Source: Geodermatophilus amargosae (GTDB taxonomy: Bacteria > Actinomycetota > Actinomycetes > Mycobacteriales > Geodermatophilaceae). From it: DNA of 64,000 nt. The DNA is taken from contig NZ_FPBA01000017.1 of the NCBI RefSeq assembly GCF_900116515.1, positions 1 to 64,000 of the forward strand. The letters are read 5' to 3'. Shown piece by piece: positions 42,947-50,940 of the stretch. Position 1 is the first letter of the stretch; each line of letters opens with the position of its first letter. Under the pieces are notes generated by a model. The model was not told the origin of the DNA and did not search any database. It saw only the letters and a list, made by a program, of their open reading frames with translations. Made by a program: the position numbers and the translations under genes.

Positions 42947-44227
42947 ATGAGCAGCAGCACCGGCCGGTGTCCTGTCGTCCACTTCGACCACCACTCGCAG
43001 GAGCACGCCGAGGACACCGTCGGCGCCTACCGCGCACTGCGCCAGACCCATCCTGTCGCGTGGAGCGAGCTCTACGGCGGCTTCTGGGTCCTCAGCGACT
43101 ACGAGTCGGTCTTCGAGGCCGCACGCGACGACGACGTCTTCTCCTCCCAGCGCCTCGACCAGTACGGCGGGCCGGGCCTGTCGGTGGTCATCCCGAAGAC
43201 GCCGATGCACAAGCACATCCCGATCGAGCTCGACCCGCCGGAGTTCCGCTCCTACCGCAAGGTCGTCAACCCGATCGCCTCGCCGGCCGCCGTCGCCAAG
43301 GTCGAGGACATGATTGTGAAGTGGACGACCTGGTTCGTCGACGAGCTCGTCGAGTCCGGCGAGGCCGACCTCGCGCAGGTCATCGGCGTCCCGGCGATCT
43401 GCACCATCGACTGGCTGGGCCTGCCGGTGGAGGACTGGCAGGTCTACGCACGGTCGCACCAGGCCACCCTCGCCGAGCCCACCGACAGCCCGGTCTACCG
43501 CCGGGCCGTCGATGTGGACCTGCCCTACTGCTCCGAGCAGATGCGCCGGACGATCGCCGCGCGCGCCGCCGAGCCGCAGGACGACGTCATCAGCTACCTC
43601 GTGCAGCAGGAGGTCGACGACCGGCCGATCACCGAGGAGGAGGTCTTCTCCATCGTCGAGCTGCTCGTCAGCGGCGGCGTCGGGACGACGGCCTCGCTGG
43701 TGAGCCAGGCCCTCGTCTGGCTCTACGAGCACCCCGACGTACGCCAGGAGCTCATCGACGACCCCTCGCTGCTCGACCGGGCGATCGAGGAGTTCCTCCG
43801 CTACTTCTCCCCCACGCAGGCGCTGGCGCGCACCGTGCTGCGGGAGACGGAGTTCCACGGCTGCCCGATGCACGTGGGCGACCGTGCGCTGCTGGCCTGG
43901 TCGTCGGCCAACCGCGACCCGCAGCAGTTCGCCGACCCCGACGAGGTCGACATCCACCGCTGGCCCAACCGGCACCTGGCCTTCGGCGTCGGGGTGCACC
44001 GCTGCGCCGGCTCGCACTTCGGCAAGCGCATGGCCAAGGAGATGCTCGCGCAGGTCCTCGAGCGGATGCCCGACTACGTCGTCGACCTCTCCGGCCTCAA
44101 GCGCTACCCCCGCCAGGGCGTCAACAAGGGCTGGCAGCGCATCCCGGCGACCTTCACGCCGGGCGCGCGCCGGCTGCCGCCGGGCGCGGTGCCCGCCGGC
44201 GTCTCCGCCGCCAGCGCCCGCACCTGA
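42947..44227 (+). CDS. Cytochrome P450
   Basis: This 426-residue P450 starts at ATG 42947. Key parts are the I-helix region LLVSGGVGTTASL (Thr247-Thr248), ExxR at Glu282/Arg285 (EFLR), and the heme loop AFGVGVHRCAGSHFGKR with Cys353. The acidic residue usually before the I-helix Thr is Gly246 here, which is unusual. It should hydroxylate a hydrophobic or cyclic acid using the ferredoxin and reductase encoded divergently. A hairpin follows the stop, then an SDR gene that may oxidise the alcohol formed. Confidence 0.93.
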   Translation: MSSSTGRCPVVHFDHHSQEHAEDTVGAYRALRQTHPVAWSELYGGFWVLSDYESVFEAARDDDVFSSQRLDQYGGPGLSVVIPKTPMHKHIPIELDPPEFRSYRKVVNPIASPAAVAKVEDMIVKWTTWFVDELVESGEADLAQVIGVPAICTIDWLGLPVEDWQVYARSHQATLAEPTDSPVYRRAVDVDLPYCSEQMRRTIAARAAEPQDDVISYLVQQEVDDRPITEEEVFSIVELLVSGGVGTTASLVSQALVWLYEHPDVRQELIDDPSLLDRAIEEFLRYFSPTQALARTVLRETEFHGCPMHVGDRALLAWSSANRDPQQFADPDEVDIHRWPNRHLAFGVGVHRCAGSHFGKRMAKEMLAQVLERMPDYVVDLSGLKRYPRQGVNKGWQRIPATFTPGARRLPPGAVPAGVSAASART

Positions 44228-44230
44228 CCG

Positions 44231-44247
44231 GGCGGGCGGTTCCCGCC
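44231..44247 (+). terminator. Short hairpin after the P450 gene
   Basis: GGCGGG and CCCGCC pair across CGGTT, four bases after the P450 stop codon. It is a small GC stem without a U tract; it may attenuate rather than end transcription, since the SDR gene follows in the same direction. Confidence 0.35.
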
Positions 44248-44307
44248 TCCCTGCCACCGCGACGGCGCGATGGCACCGAGCACGTCCCGAGCAGAGGAGC
44301 TACGTCC

Positions 44308-45147
44308 ATGGCAGGCCGCATGCAGGGCAAGGTCGCCTTCATCACCGGAGCCGCCCGGGGACAGGGGCGCGCGCACGCGCTCCGGCTGGCCGAGGAGGGT
44401 GCCGACATCGTCGCGGTCGACATCTGCGCCGACATCGACACGGTGACCCCGTACTACCCGCTGGCCACCGAGGAGGAGCTGGCCGAGACCGTCCGGCAGG
44501 TGGAGGCGCTCGACCGCCGGATCGTGGCGCGGAAGGCCGACGTCCGCGACCTCGACGGGATGCAGGCGGCCTTCGACGAGGGCCTGGCCGAGTTCGGGCA
44601 CGTCGACACCGTGGTCGCCAACGCCGGCATCGCCACCTACGGCAAGGCGTGGGAGCTGACCGCCGAGCAGTGGAAGGACATGATCGACGTCAACCTCACC
44701 GGCGTCTTCCACACCGCCAAGGTCGCCATCCCGTCGATGATCGAGGCCGGCCGCGGCGGCAGCATCCTGTTCACCAGCTCGATCGGCGGGCTCAAGGGCA
44801 TCCAGCACGTGGCCCACTACGTCGCCTGCAAGCACGGGATCGTCGGGCTCATGCGGACGCTGGCCAACGAGCTGGGCCCGCACTCGATCCGGGTGAACAC
44901 CATCCACCCGACCAACGTCGACACGATCATGATCCAGAACCCCGGCACCTGGGCGATGTTCTCCCCCGGCGACCCCGAGCCCAGCCAGGAGAAGGCGATG
45001 CCGGGCTTCATGTCGCTCAACGCGCTGCCGGTGCCGTGGATCGAGGCGGTCGACATCAGCAACGCCGTGCTCTTCCTCGCCAGCGACGAGGCCCGCTACG
45101 TCACCGGGGTGACCTTCCCCGTCGACGCCGGCGCCTTCGTCAAGTAG
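44308..45147 (+). CDS. Mycofactocin-coupled SDR family oxidoreductase
   Basis: This 279-residue SDR starts at ATG 44308 with GAGGAG upstream. It has KVAFITGAARGQGRAHALRL, the insertion VTPYYPLATEEELAETVRQV, EALDRRIVARKADVRD, ANAGIA, SSIGG and HYVACKHG, followed by the FSPGDPEPSQEKAMPGF segment shared with the 35347 product. It belongs to the mycofactocin-dependent subfamily. Lying just after a P450, it probably oxidises the hydroxylated product to a ketone. Confidence 0.92.
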   Translation: MAGRMQGKVAFITGAARGQGRAHALRLAEEGADIVAVDICADIDTVTPYYPLATEEELAETVRQVEALDRRIVARKADVRDLDGMQAAFDEGLAEFGHVDTVVANAGIATYGKAWELTAEQWKDMIDVNLTGVFHTAKVAIPSMIEAGRGGSILFTSSIGGLKGIQHVAHYVACKHGIVGLMRTLANELGPHSIRVNTIHPTNVDTIMIQNPGTWAMFSPGDPEPSQEKAMPGFMSLNALPVPWIEAVDISNAVLFLASDEARYVTGVTFPVDAGAFVK

Positions 45148-45171
45148 CGGACGGAACCACCTCCGGTCCTT

Positions 45172-45225
45172 GTGGTCGGCGTCACACCCTGCGCACCATG
45201 TGCACAGATGTGTGACGCCGACCAC
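45172..45225 (+). promoter_or_regulatory. Perfect 16-bp inverted repeat just before a P450 ribosome site
   Basis: GTGGTCGGCGTCACAC (45172-45187) and GTGTGACGCCGACCAC (45210-45225) are exact reverse complements separated by 22 bases, which themselves contain TGTGCACA. The right arm ends two bases before AGGAG (45227-45231) of the P450 gene. It also follows the SDR stop by 24 bases. It may be a terminator, a 5'-leader hairpin affecting translation, or a large operator. Confidence 0.75.
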
Positions 45226-45237
45226 CAGGAGCCCGCC

Positions 45238-46568
45238 GTGACCTCGACCGTGACCCCGCCGGCGCCGGACATCCTCAGCCCGGAGTACCTCGCAGACCCG
45301 TATCCCCTCCACCGGGTCCTGCGCGACTCCCACCCGGTGACGTTCCACGAGGCCACGCAGAGCTGGCTGATCAGCCGCTACGCCGATGTCGCGGCCGCCT
45401 TCCGCACGCAGGCGTTCTCCAGCCGCAACTACGAGTGGCAGCTCGAACCGATCCACGGCCGGACGATCCTGCAGATGGAGGGCAAGGAGCACGCCACCCA
45501 CCGGGCGCTGCTCAACCCGTTCTTCCGGGGCAAGGGGCTCGAGGCCTTCCTCCCGGTCATCACCCGCGACGCGGCCGAGCTGGTCGACGGCGTGGTGGCC
45601 CGGGCCGCCGCGCAGCTCGTCGACGGGTTCGCCGGACGGGGTCGGGCCGACCTGGTCGCGGAGTTCACGACCTGGTTCCCGATCAACGTCATGGTCGACA
45701 TGCTCGGGCTCCCGAAGAGCGACCACGAGCGGTTCCACGGCTGGTACCACGCGATCATGGCGCACCTGAACAACCTGGCCGGCGACCCCGCGGTCACCGC
45801 CCGCGCCGACCAGACCCGCGAGGAGCTGCGCGAGTACGTGCTGCCGATCATCCGCGAGCGCCGCGAGGGCGACGGCGACGACCTGCTGTCCCGGCTGTGC
45901 CGCGCCGAGGTCGACGGCGAGCGGATGAGCGACGAGGAGATCAAGGCCTTCGTCAGCCTGCTCCTGGTGGCCGGCGGCGAGACCACCGACAAGGCGATCG
46001 CCAGCATGGTCCGCAACCTGCTCGACTCCCCCGACCAGCTGGCCGCGGTGCGCGCCGACCGCTCGCTGGCCGACGCCGTGATCGCCGAGACGCTGCGCTT
46101 CTCCGGCCCGGTGCACATGATCATGCGGCAGACCGAGGAGGCCGTGGAGCTCTCCGGGACGACCATCCCGGCCGGCGCCACCTGCATCCTCATGCTCGCG
46201 AGACCGAGGAGGCCGTGGAGCTCTCCGGGACGACCATCCCGGCCGGCGCCACCTGCATCCTCATGCTCGCGGCGGCCAACCGGGACGAGCGCCACTTCCA
46301 GCGCCCCGACGAGTTCGACGTCCACCGGCCCGACCTCGACGTCGGCAAGGCGTTCTCCGGCGCCGCCAACCACGTGCAGTTCGTCCTCGGGCGGCACTTC
46401 TGCGTCGGCTCGCTGCTGGCCCGCGCCGAGATGACCGTCGCCCTCGACCTGGTCCTCGACCGGCTCCCGGGCCTGCGCTACCAGGAGGGGTTCACGCCCC
46501 GCGAGGCCGGCCTCTACACCCGCAGCGTCGAGAGCCTGCTCGTCGAGTTCGACCCCGCGCCCGCCTGA
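45238..46568 (+). pseudogene. Cytochrome P450 disrupted by a 71-bp tandem duplication
   Basis: The gene starts at GTG 45238 behind AGGAG and reads as a P450: the I-helix VAGGETTDKA with canonical Glu248-Thr249, and ETLRFS. At 46130-46271 a 71-bp unit is present twice in tandem. Because 71 is not a multiple of three, the frame shifts and the chain ends at 46434 without a heme ligand. Past the duplication the correct frame continues with ANRDERHFQRPDEFDVHRPD and the heme loop VLGRHFCVGSLLARAE to 46568. Removing one unit restores a 419-residue P450 with Cys365 as ligand. As written it is inactive. Confidence 0.9.
46130..46271. repeat. Perfect 71-bp tandem duplication
   Basis: Bases 46130-46200 and 46201-46271 are identical (each starting AGACCGAGGAGGCC and ending CATGCTCGCG). 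There are no target-site or transposon features. The cause is a recent slippage or unequal recombination event, or an assembly error. Confidence 0.97.
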
Positions 46569-46584
46569 CGACCTCTGGTCAAAC

Positions 46585-46606
46585 AGGGTAACCATGCATA
46601 GGGTAA
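46585..46606. promoter_or_regulatory. Direct-repeat element upstream of the CoA-ester operon
   Basis: AGGGTAA occurs at 46585-46591 and 46600-46606. The left part, AAACAGGGTAACCAT (46581-46595), resembles AAACAGGATAAGCAT of the shared element at 40161-40184. It lies about 60-80 bases upstream of the SnoaL-like gene, where a promoter for the operon is expected. Confidence 0.45.
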
Positions 46607-46666
46607 GCGGCGTCACAGCCCAGCCGCCGACGACGGCGTCGGCCCACCGTGTCCAGGAGTGCAGTC

Positions 46667-47077
46667 ATGTCCGCTCGCGGCGCCATCGAGAACGTCCTCA
46701 ACCGGTACTCCATCGCCTATGACGACAACGACATGGCGGAGATGGCCGACACCTTCGCCGAGGACGCGGTCATGTCCATGCGCATCGCCGGCGGCGACCT
46801 CATCGGCCCGTTCGAGGGCAAGGCGGCCGTGATGAAGCTGATGACCGACAGCCTGGCCAGCCAGACCGACCAGCGCCGGCACGTCACCACCAACGTCGCC
46901 ATCCGCAAGGAGACCGAGGACGCCGCGACCGTCACCTCGTACCTGACGCTGATCTCGGTCGCGGACGGCAAGGCCACGCTGCTCTCGACGGCCAAGTACG
47001 AGGACGAGCTGGTGCGGGAGGCCGACGGCGCCTGGCGCTTCACCAAGCGGCACATCGAGCTCGACCTCCCCTACTGA
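46667..47077 (+). CDS. SnoaL/NTF2-like protein
   Basis: A 136-residue protein of the NTF2 cone fold (SnoaL/ketosteroid-isomerase-like): AIENVLNRYSIAYDDNDMAE, FAEDAVMSM, and a C-terminal strand pair ending GAWRFTKRHIELDLPY. I take ATG 46667 because AGGAG lies seven bases upstream; an in-frame start at 46649 is weaker. Relatives isomerise or hydrate steroid-like or polyketide rings, but many have no known activity. It is the first gene of an operon continuing with a CoA ligase. Confidence 0.8.
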   Translation: MSARGAIENVLNRYSIAYDDNDMAEMADTFAEDAVMSMRIAGGDLIGPFEGKAAVMKLMTDSLASQTDQRRHVTTNVAIRKETEDAATVTSYLTLISVADGKATLLSTAKYEDELVREADGAWRFTKRHIELDLPY

Positions 47078-47105
47078 CGCCCGCGCCGACCGGAGGAGAG
47101 CAGCC

Positions 47106-48659
47106 GTGAACCAGGGTCTCGTCCCCGCCAAGTGGGCTGCGCTGACGCCGCGCGCCGAGGCGATCGTCGACGTCCCCAACAGCCGCCGGATGACCTACGC
47201 GGAGTTCGACTCCCTGGTGCGGCGGGCCGCCAACGGCCTGCGCGGCCTGGGCCTGGAGAAGGGCGACCGGTTCGCCGTCCTCTCGCGCAACTGCGCGGAG
47301 TACATGGCGCTCTACTACGCCGCCGGCCGTGCCGGGCTGGTGCTGCAGCCGCTGAACTGGCGCCTGGCCGGCCAGGAGCTGGCCACCATCGTCCGCGACG
47401 CCGCCCCCAAGGCGGTCATCAGCGCCGACGAGTGGTCCGAGACGGTCGAGCAGCTGCAGCGCGACGTCGACGTCCCGAACTGGCTGCAGTTCGGCGACAA
47501 GAGCGACGGGTCGTTCCTGCGGCTGGTCGAGGCCGCGAGCGACGACGAGCCGGTGTGGACGTCCCAGGCGCTCGACGACGACCCGTTCTTCATCCTCTAC
47601 ACCGGAGGGACCACCGGGAAGAGCAAGGGTGCCCTGCACACCCACCGCAGCGCGGGGGCGATGATGCTGGCGCAGACGGTGGCCGAGCGGATCGTGCCCA
47701 GCGACGTCTACATGCTGACCGGGCAGATGTACCACATCCCCACGGTGCTGGCGATGAACTACAACCGGCACGGCTGCCCGCTGGTGCTGGTGAACTTCGA
47801 GGCCAAGCAGGCGCTGGAGATCATCCAGGAGGAGCGGGTCTCGGCCTTCCTCGGCATCACCACGATGATCAACTGGATGATGGCCGTGCCGGACTTCGCG
47901 AGCTACGACCTCTCCAGCCTGCGCAACTTCCAGTACGGCGGCGGGCCGATGCCCTCCTCGGTCGTGCGGGCGGCGATGGACGCCTTCCCCTGCACGATGA
48001 TCCAGGGCTACGGGCAGACCGAGGGCGCCGGCATGACGTTCCTGTCGCAGGAGGACCACCTGCGCGCGGTCGCCGGCGACCACCCCGAGCGGCTGCGGTC
48101 CTGCGGCCGGGAGGGCTTCACCGCGCAGATCCGCGTGGTGGACGAGCTCGGCCACGACGTGCCGCAGGACGGCCGCACCGCCGGGCAGATCGTCGTGCGC
48201 GGCGAGCAGAACATGATCGGCTACCTCAACCAGCCCGAGCTGACGGCGCAGACCATCCGCGACGGCTGGATGTGGACCGGCGACATGGCCACCTGGGACG
48301 AGGACCGCTACGTGTTCATCGTCGACCGGGCCAAGGACATGATCATCTCCGGCGGCGAGAACATCTACAGCGTGCAGGTCGAGGAGGCCATCAACCAGCA
48401 CCCCGCCGTCCTGGAGTGCGCCGTCTTCGGCGTCCCCGACGAGGAGTGGGGCGAGTCGGTCAAGGCCGTCGTCGTGCTCAAGCCCGGCACCGAGGCGACC
48501 GAGGCCGACATCATCGAGGAGGCGAAGAAGCACCTGGCGAGCTACCAGAAGCCGCGCTCGGTGGACTTCGTCCCCCAGCTGCCCAAGGCGCCGACCGGCA
48601 AGATCCTCAAGCGCGAGCTGCGGCAGCCCCACTGGGCCGACCGCGACCGGGGGGTCTGA
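47106..48659 (+). CDS. Acyl-CoA synthetase (FadD-like)
   Basis: This 517-residue ANL ligase starts at GTG 47106. Motifs are ILYTGGTTGKSKGALHTHRS (P-loop), IQGYGQTEGAGMTF, GWMWTGDMATWDEDRYVFIV, KDMIISGGENIYSVQVEEAI and KAPTGKILKRELR with the catalytic Lys. It forms acyl-CoA thioesters via an acyl-AMP. It is followed immediately (no gap) by hot-dog proteins that should act on CoA esters. Substrate class is unknown; it is one of four ligases in the island. Confidence 0.92.
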   Translation: MNQGLVPAKWAALTPRAEAIVDVPNSRRMTYAEFDSLVRRAANGLRGLGLEKGDRFAVLSRNCAEYMALYYAAGRAGLVLQPLNWRLAGQELATIVRDAAPKAVISADEWSETVEQLQRDVDVPNWLQFGDKSDGSFLRLVEAASDDEPVWTSQALDDDPFFILYTGGTTGKSKGALHTHRSAGAMMLAQTVAERIVPSDVYMLTGQMYHIPTVLAMNYNRHGCPLVLVNFEAKQALEIIQEERVSAFLGITTMINWMMAVPDFASYDLSSLRNFQYGGGPMPSSVVRAAMDAFPCTMIQGYGQTEGAGMTFLSQEDHLRAVAGDHPERLRSCGREGFTAQIRVVDELGHDVPQDGRTAGQIVVRGEQNMIGYLNQPELTAQTIRDGWMWTGDMATWDEDRYVFIVDRAKDMIISGGENIYSVQVEEAINQHPAVLECAVFGVPDEEWGESVKAVVVLKPGTEATEADIIEEAKKHLASYQKPRSVDFVPQLPKAPTGKILKRELRQPHWADRDRGV

Positions 48660-49160
48660 GTGGCCTTCGCGGAGGCTGACCTGCAGACCGTCGTCGGCCG
48701 CCGGTTCCCCGGCGGCAGCTACACCGTCTCCCCCTGGCGCGCCTGGCTGCTGGCCGACACCGTGCTCGCCGAGCCGCCGTCCCTGCAGGACGACGGCGAG
48801 CAGCCGGCGCACCCGCTGTTCGCGTGGATGGCCGCCACCGGCGCCATGGGCATCACCTGGGACGAGCTGTTCGCGTGGTTCGGTGCCACCGCCGCCGACG
48901 GCCCCGTGTTCGGCGAGCACGAGACGACGCTGCACCGGCCGCTGCGGGTGGGCGCCACCTACCGCGTCACCGGCGGCATCGAGTCCGCCGAGCGCAAGGT
49001 CGGCCGGCGCACCGGCGTGTTCGACGTCGTCGGGTACGCCATGGACCTGCACGACACGGACCTGCACGACACGGACCTGCACGACACGGACCTGCACGGC
49101 GGCGGAGCGCCCGTCGCCCGCTGCTGGAACTCCATCGTCTTCCCCCGGAGGGACGCGTGA
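48660..49160 (+). CDS. Hot-dog-fold (MaoC N-terminal-like) dehydratase subunit
   Basis: This 166-residue protein starts at GTG 48660, the base after the ligase stop. HPLFAWMAATGAMGITWDEL, FGEHETTLHRPLRVGATYRV and ERKVGRRTGVFDVV match the FAS1-like/MaoC N-terminal hot-dog half that binds the acyl chain. The partner half with the catalytic HxD region is the next gene, so the two are probably a heterodimeric hydratase. It contains an odd tandem pentapeptide DLHDT repeated three times near residues 129-143, in a loop between strands. Confidence 0.72.
   Translation: MAFAEADLQTVVGRRFPGGSYTVSPWRAWLLADTVLAEPPSLQDDGEQPAHPLFAWMAATGAMGITWDELFAWFGATAADGPVFGEHETTLHRPLRVGATYRVTGGIESAERKVGRRTGVFDVVGYAMDLHDTDLHDTDLHDTDLHGGGAPVARCWNSIVFPRRDA
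49044..49097 (+). repeat. 15-bp in-frame minisatellite (3.6 units)
   Basis: GACCTGCACGACACG is repeated exactly at 49044-49058, 49059-49073 and 49074-49088, followed by a partial GACCTGCAC. In the coding frame it makes DLHDT three times. Unit length is a multiple of three, so copy-number change would not break the protein. Confidence 0.97.
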
Positions 49161-49573
49161 GCACCCCCACGGTCGAGGTCGGCACCGAGCTGCCGCCCTA
49201 CGACGTCCCCTCGGTCAGCGCCGAGAAGATGAAGACGATGGCGGCACTGCTCTCCGACCCCACGCCGATCCACTGGGACGTCGCGACGCTGCGGGCCCTC
49301 GGCATGGGTGACCGGCCGGTCAACCAGGGCCCGCTGAACATGGGCTACGTCATGAACGCGGTGACCGCGTGGGCCGGCGGGCCGCAGTCGCTGCGCCGGC
49401 TGCGGGTGCGCTTCCTCGGCACCGTGCTCGCCGGCCAGTCGCTGCGGGTGCGGGCGACCGTCACGGCGCTGCGCGAGGAGGACGGCGTGCGCCTGGCCGA
49501 CTGCGACGTCGTGCTGGAGGTCGAGGGCGGGGACCCGGCCGTGTCGGGGACGGCGACGGTGGTCCTGCCGTGA
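49157..49573 (+). CDS. MaoC-like hot-dog dehydratase subunit
   Basis: This 138-residue protein begins at GTG 49157, overlapping the previous stop (GTGA). ALLSDPTPIHWDVATLRALG contains the MaoC-type Asp-x-x-x-x-His catalytic pattern, followed by VNQGPLNMGYVMNAVTAWAG and RVRFLGTVLAGQSLRV. It is the catalytic half of a hydratase acting on enoyl-CoA esters, pairing with the preceding hot-dog half. The split resembles actinobacterial HadAB or ChsH1-ChsH2 pairs in arrangement. The assignment as a heterodimer is inference from gene order. Confidence 0.8.
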   Translation: MSTPTVEVGTELPPYDVPSVSAEKMKTMAALLSDPTPIHWDVATLRALGMGDRPVNQGPLNMGYVMNAVTAWAGGPQSLRRLRVRFLGTVLAGQSLRVRATVTALREEDGVRLADCDVVLEVEGGDPAVSGTATVVLP

Positions 49574-49992
49574 CCTACCAGCCGGTCCGCTTCCAGCTGG
49601 CGTACGGCGACTGCGACGTCGTCGGCATCGCCTACTTCGCCCTCTACTACCCGTGGATGGAGCGCGCCCAGACGCTGTGGCTGCACTCCCACGGCCTGCG
49701 CAGCGGCGAGCTCGTCGAGGACCTCGGCGTCCTCACCGTCGGGGTGCACTCGGAGTGCACGTACAAGCAGATGGTGCGGGTGTTCGACGAGCTGACCATC
49801 GCGATCACCCTCGACCGGGTCGGCACGACGTCCTACACGCTCGGCTTCGATTTCCTGCGCGACGGCGAGGTGGTCACCCACGGCGCGATGACCTTCGTCT
49901 GCCGCACGCCCGAGGGCGGCAAGGCGGCGATCCCCGAGCGGCTGCTGGACGTGCTGCGCACGCTGCCCACGGCCGCGGAGGTGCCGGCGTGA
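49570..49992 (+). CDS. 4-hydroxybenzoyl-CoA-thioesterase-like acyl-CoA thioesterase
   Basis: A 140-residue hot-dog thioesterase starting at GTG 49570 (GTGA overlap). The segment YGDCDVVGIAYFALYYPWME is the 4HBT signature with the catalytic Asp, and VGVHSECTYKQMVRVFDELT follows as the second core strand. The enzyme hydrolyses an acyl-CoA to acid and CoA, possibly releasing an end product or recycling CoA. It is embedded in a tightly overlapping operon with hydratase, SnoaL-like and EthD-like genes. Confidence 0.87.
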   Translation: MTYQPVRFQLAYGDCDVVGIAYFALYYPWMERAQTLWLHSHGLRSGELVEDLGVLTVGVHSECTYKQMVRVFDELTIAITLDRVGTTSYTLGFDFLRDGEVVTHGAMTFVCRTPEGGKAAIPERLLDVLRTLPTAAEVPA

Positions 49993-50585
49993 CGCTCGAC
50001 CTGCCCGCGGTGACCGCGGCCCTCACCACGGTCACCCCGCTGCCCGACGGGGACCTCGCCGCGCTCGCCGCCGCAGTGCGCGCCCAGGCCGACCGGCAGG
50101 CGATCGCCGACCTCGGCGTCCTCTACGCCCGCGCCGTCGACGACCACGACGTCGACAGCGTGGTGGCCATGTACACGGCCGACGGCGTCTTCGAGCGGCG
50201 CGGCGTCGCCGCCGCCGGCCCGGCGGAGATCCGCGCGGCCTACGTGGCCAGCTTCGACACCTACCGCACGATGCTGCACACCCCGCACCCCGGCGTGGTG
50301 CGGCTGCACGGCGACGGGACGGCGTCGGGCTGGTCCCACGGCCACGCGGAGCTGGCCACGCGCAGCACGCTGGTGCTCGCGTCGTTCCGCTACGAGGACG
50401 ACTACCGCTGCGAGGGCGGACGGTGGCTGTTCGCCCGCCGCTCGATCACGTTCATGTACGCCGTCCCGGCCGACGAGATGGCGACGAGCTTCGGCTCGGT
50501 GGAGCGGATGCGCTGGCCGCGCACCGCGCCGCAGGCCGCGGACTACCCGGAGAGCTCCCCGACCTGGGACTCCTACCGGGACTGA
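49989..50585 (+). CDS. SnoaL-like (NTF2 fold) protein
   Basis: This 198-residue protein starts at GTG 49989 in a GTGA overlap. ADRQAIADLGVLYARAVDDH and DVDSVVAMYTADGVFERRGV are the SnoaL-like opening, and WLFARRSITFMYAVPADEMA the closing strand. Tyr/Asp/His positions common to scytalone-dehydratase-like members are present in part. It may dehydrate or isomerise a ring intermediate. A Pro/Tyr-rich tail of about 35 residues extends beyond the fold. Confidence 0.8.
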   Translation: MTLDLPAVTAALTTVTPLPDGDLAALAAAVRAQADRQAIADLGVLYARAVDDHDVDSVVAMYTADGVFERRGVAAAGPAEIRAAYVASFDTYRTMLHTPHPGVVRLHGDGTASGWSHGHAELATRSTLVLASFRYEDDYRCEGGRWLFARRSITFMYAVPADEMATSFGSVERMRWPRTAPQAADYPESSPTWDSYRD

Positions 50586-50626
50586 GACGCCGGGGCACCG
50601 AGGCCCCGGGGAGAGACGGAGGACCC

Positions 50627-50935
50627 GTGTACCGCGTCGTCGTGAACTACCACCACCCCGAGGACCCGAAGGCCTTCCTCGAGTACTACCGCAGCACGCA
50701 CGCACCGCTGGCGAAGAACCTCTCCGGCCTGTCGGCGTACACCTGGGGCGTGGCCGAGAGCCTCGACGGGTCGCAGCCGCCGTTCTTCGTCACCGCCGTC
50801 CTCGACTGGCCGTCGAAGGAGGCCGCCCTGGCCGACCTCGGCTCCGCGGAGGGGCAGGCGGCCTCGGCGGACATGGGCAACTTCGCCCAGGCCGGCGCCA
50901 CGATGCACTCCGTCGACCTGGAGACCGTCGTCTGA
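50627..50935 (+). CDS. EthD-family protein
   Basis: This 102-residue dimeric alpha-beta barrel protein starts at GTG 50627 behind GGAGG. VNYHHPEDPKAFLEYYRSTH and FFVTAVLDWPSKEAALADLG match the EthD family, named from ether-degradation clusters with a P450. Members often accompany P450 or ring-opening enzymes and some cyclise or decarboxylate polyketides. It closes the rightward operon, and a strong terminator hairpin follows. Confidence 0.87.
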   Translation: MYRVVVNYHHPEDPKAFLEYYRSTHAPLAKNLSGLSAYTWGVAESLDGSQPPFFVTAVLDWPSKEAALADLGSAEGQAASADMGNFAQAGATMHSVDLETVV

Positions 50936-50940
50936 CCCCG

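Noticed and set aside
45172..45225. Inverted repeat as a recombinase attachment or inversion site
   Set aside because: There is no recombinase gene nearby and no second copy in the window. A regulatory or terminator hairpin is simpler.
46130..46271. 71-bp repeat as a mobile-element or CRISPR unit
   Set aside because: Only two directly adjoining copies exist, with no spacers, terminal inverted repeats or target duplication, and the sequence is ordinary P450 coding sequence.
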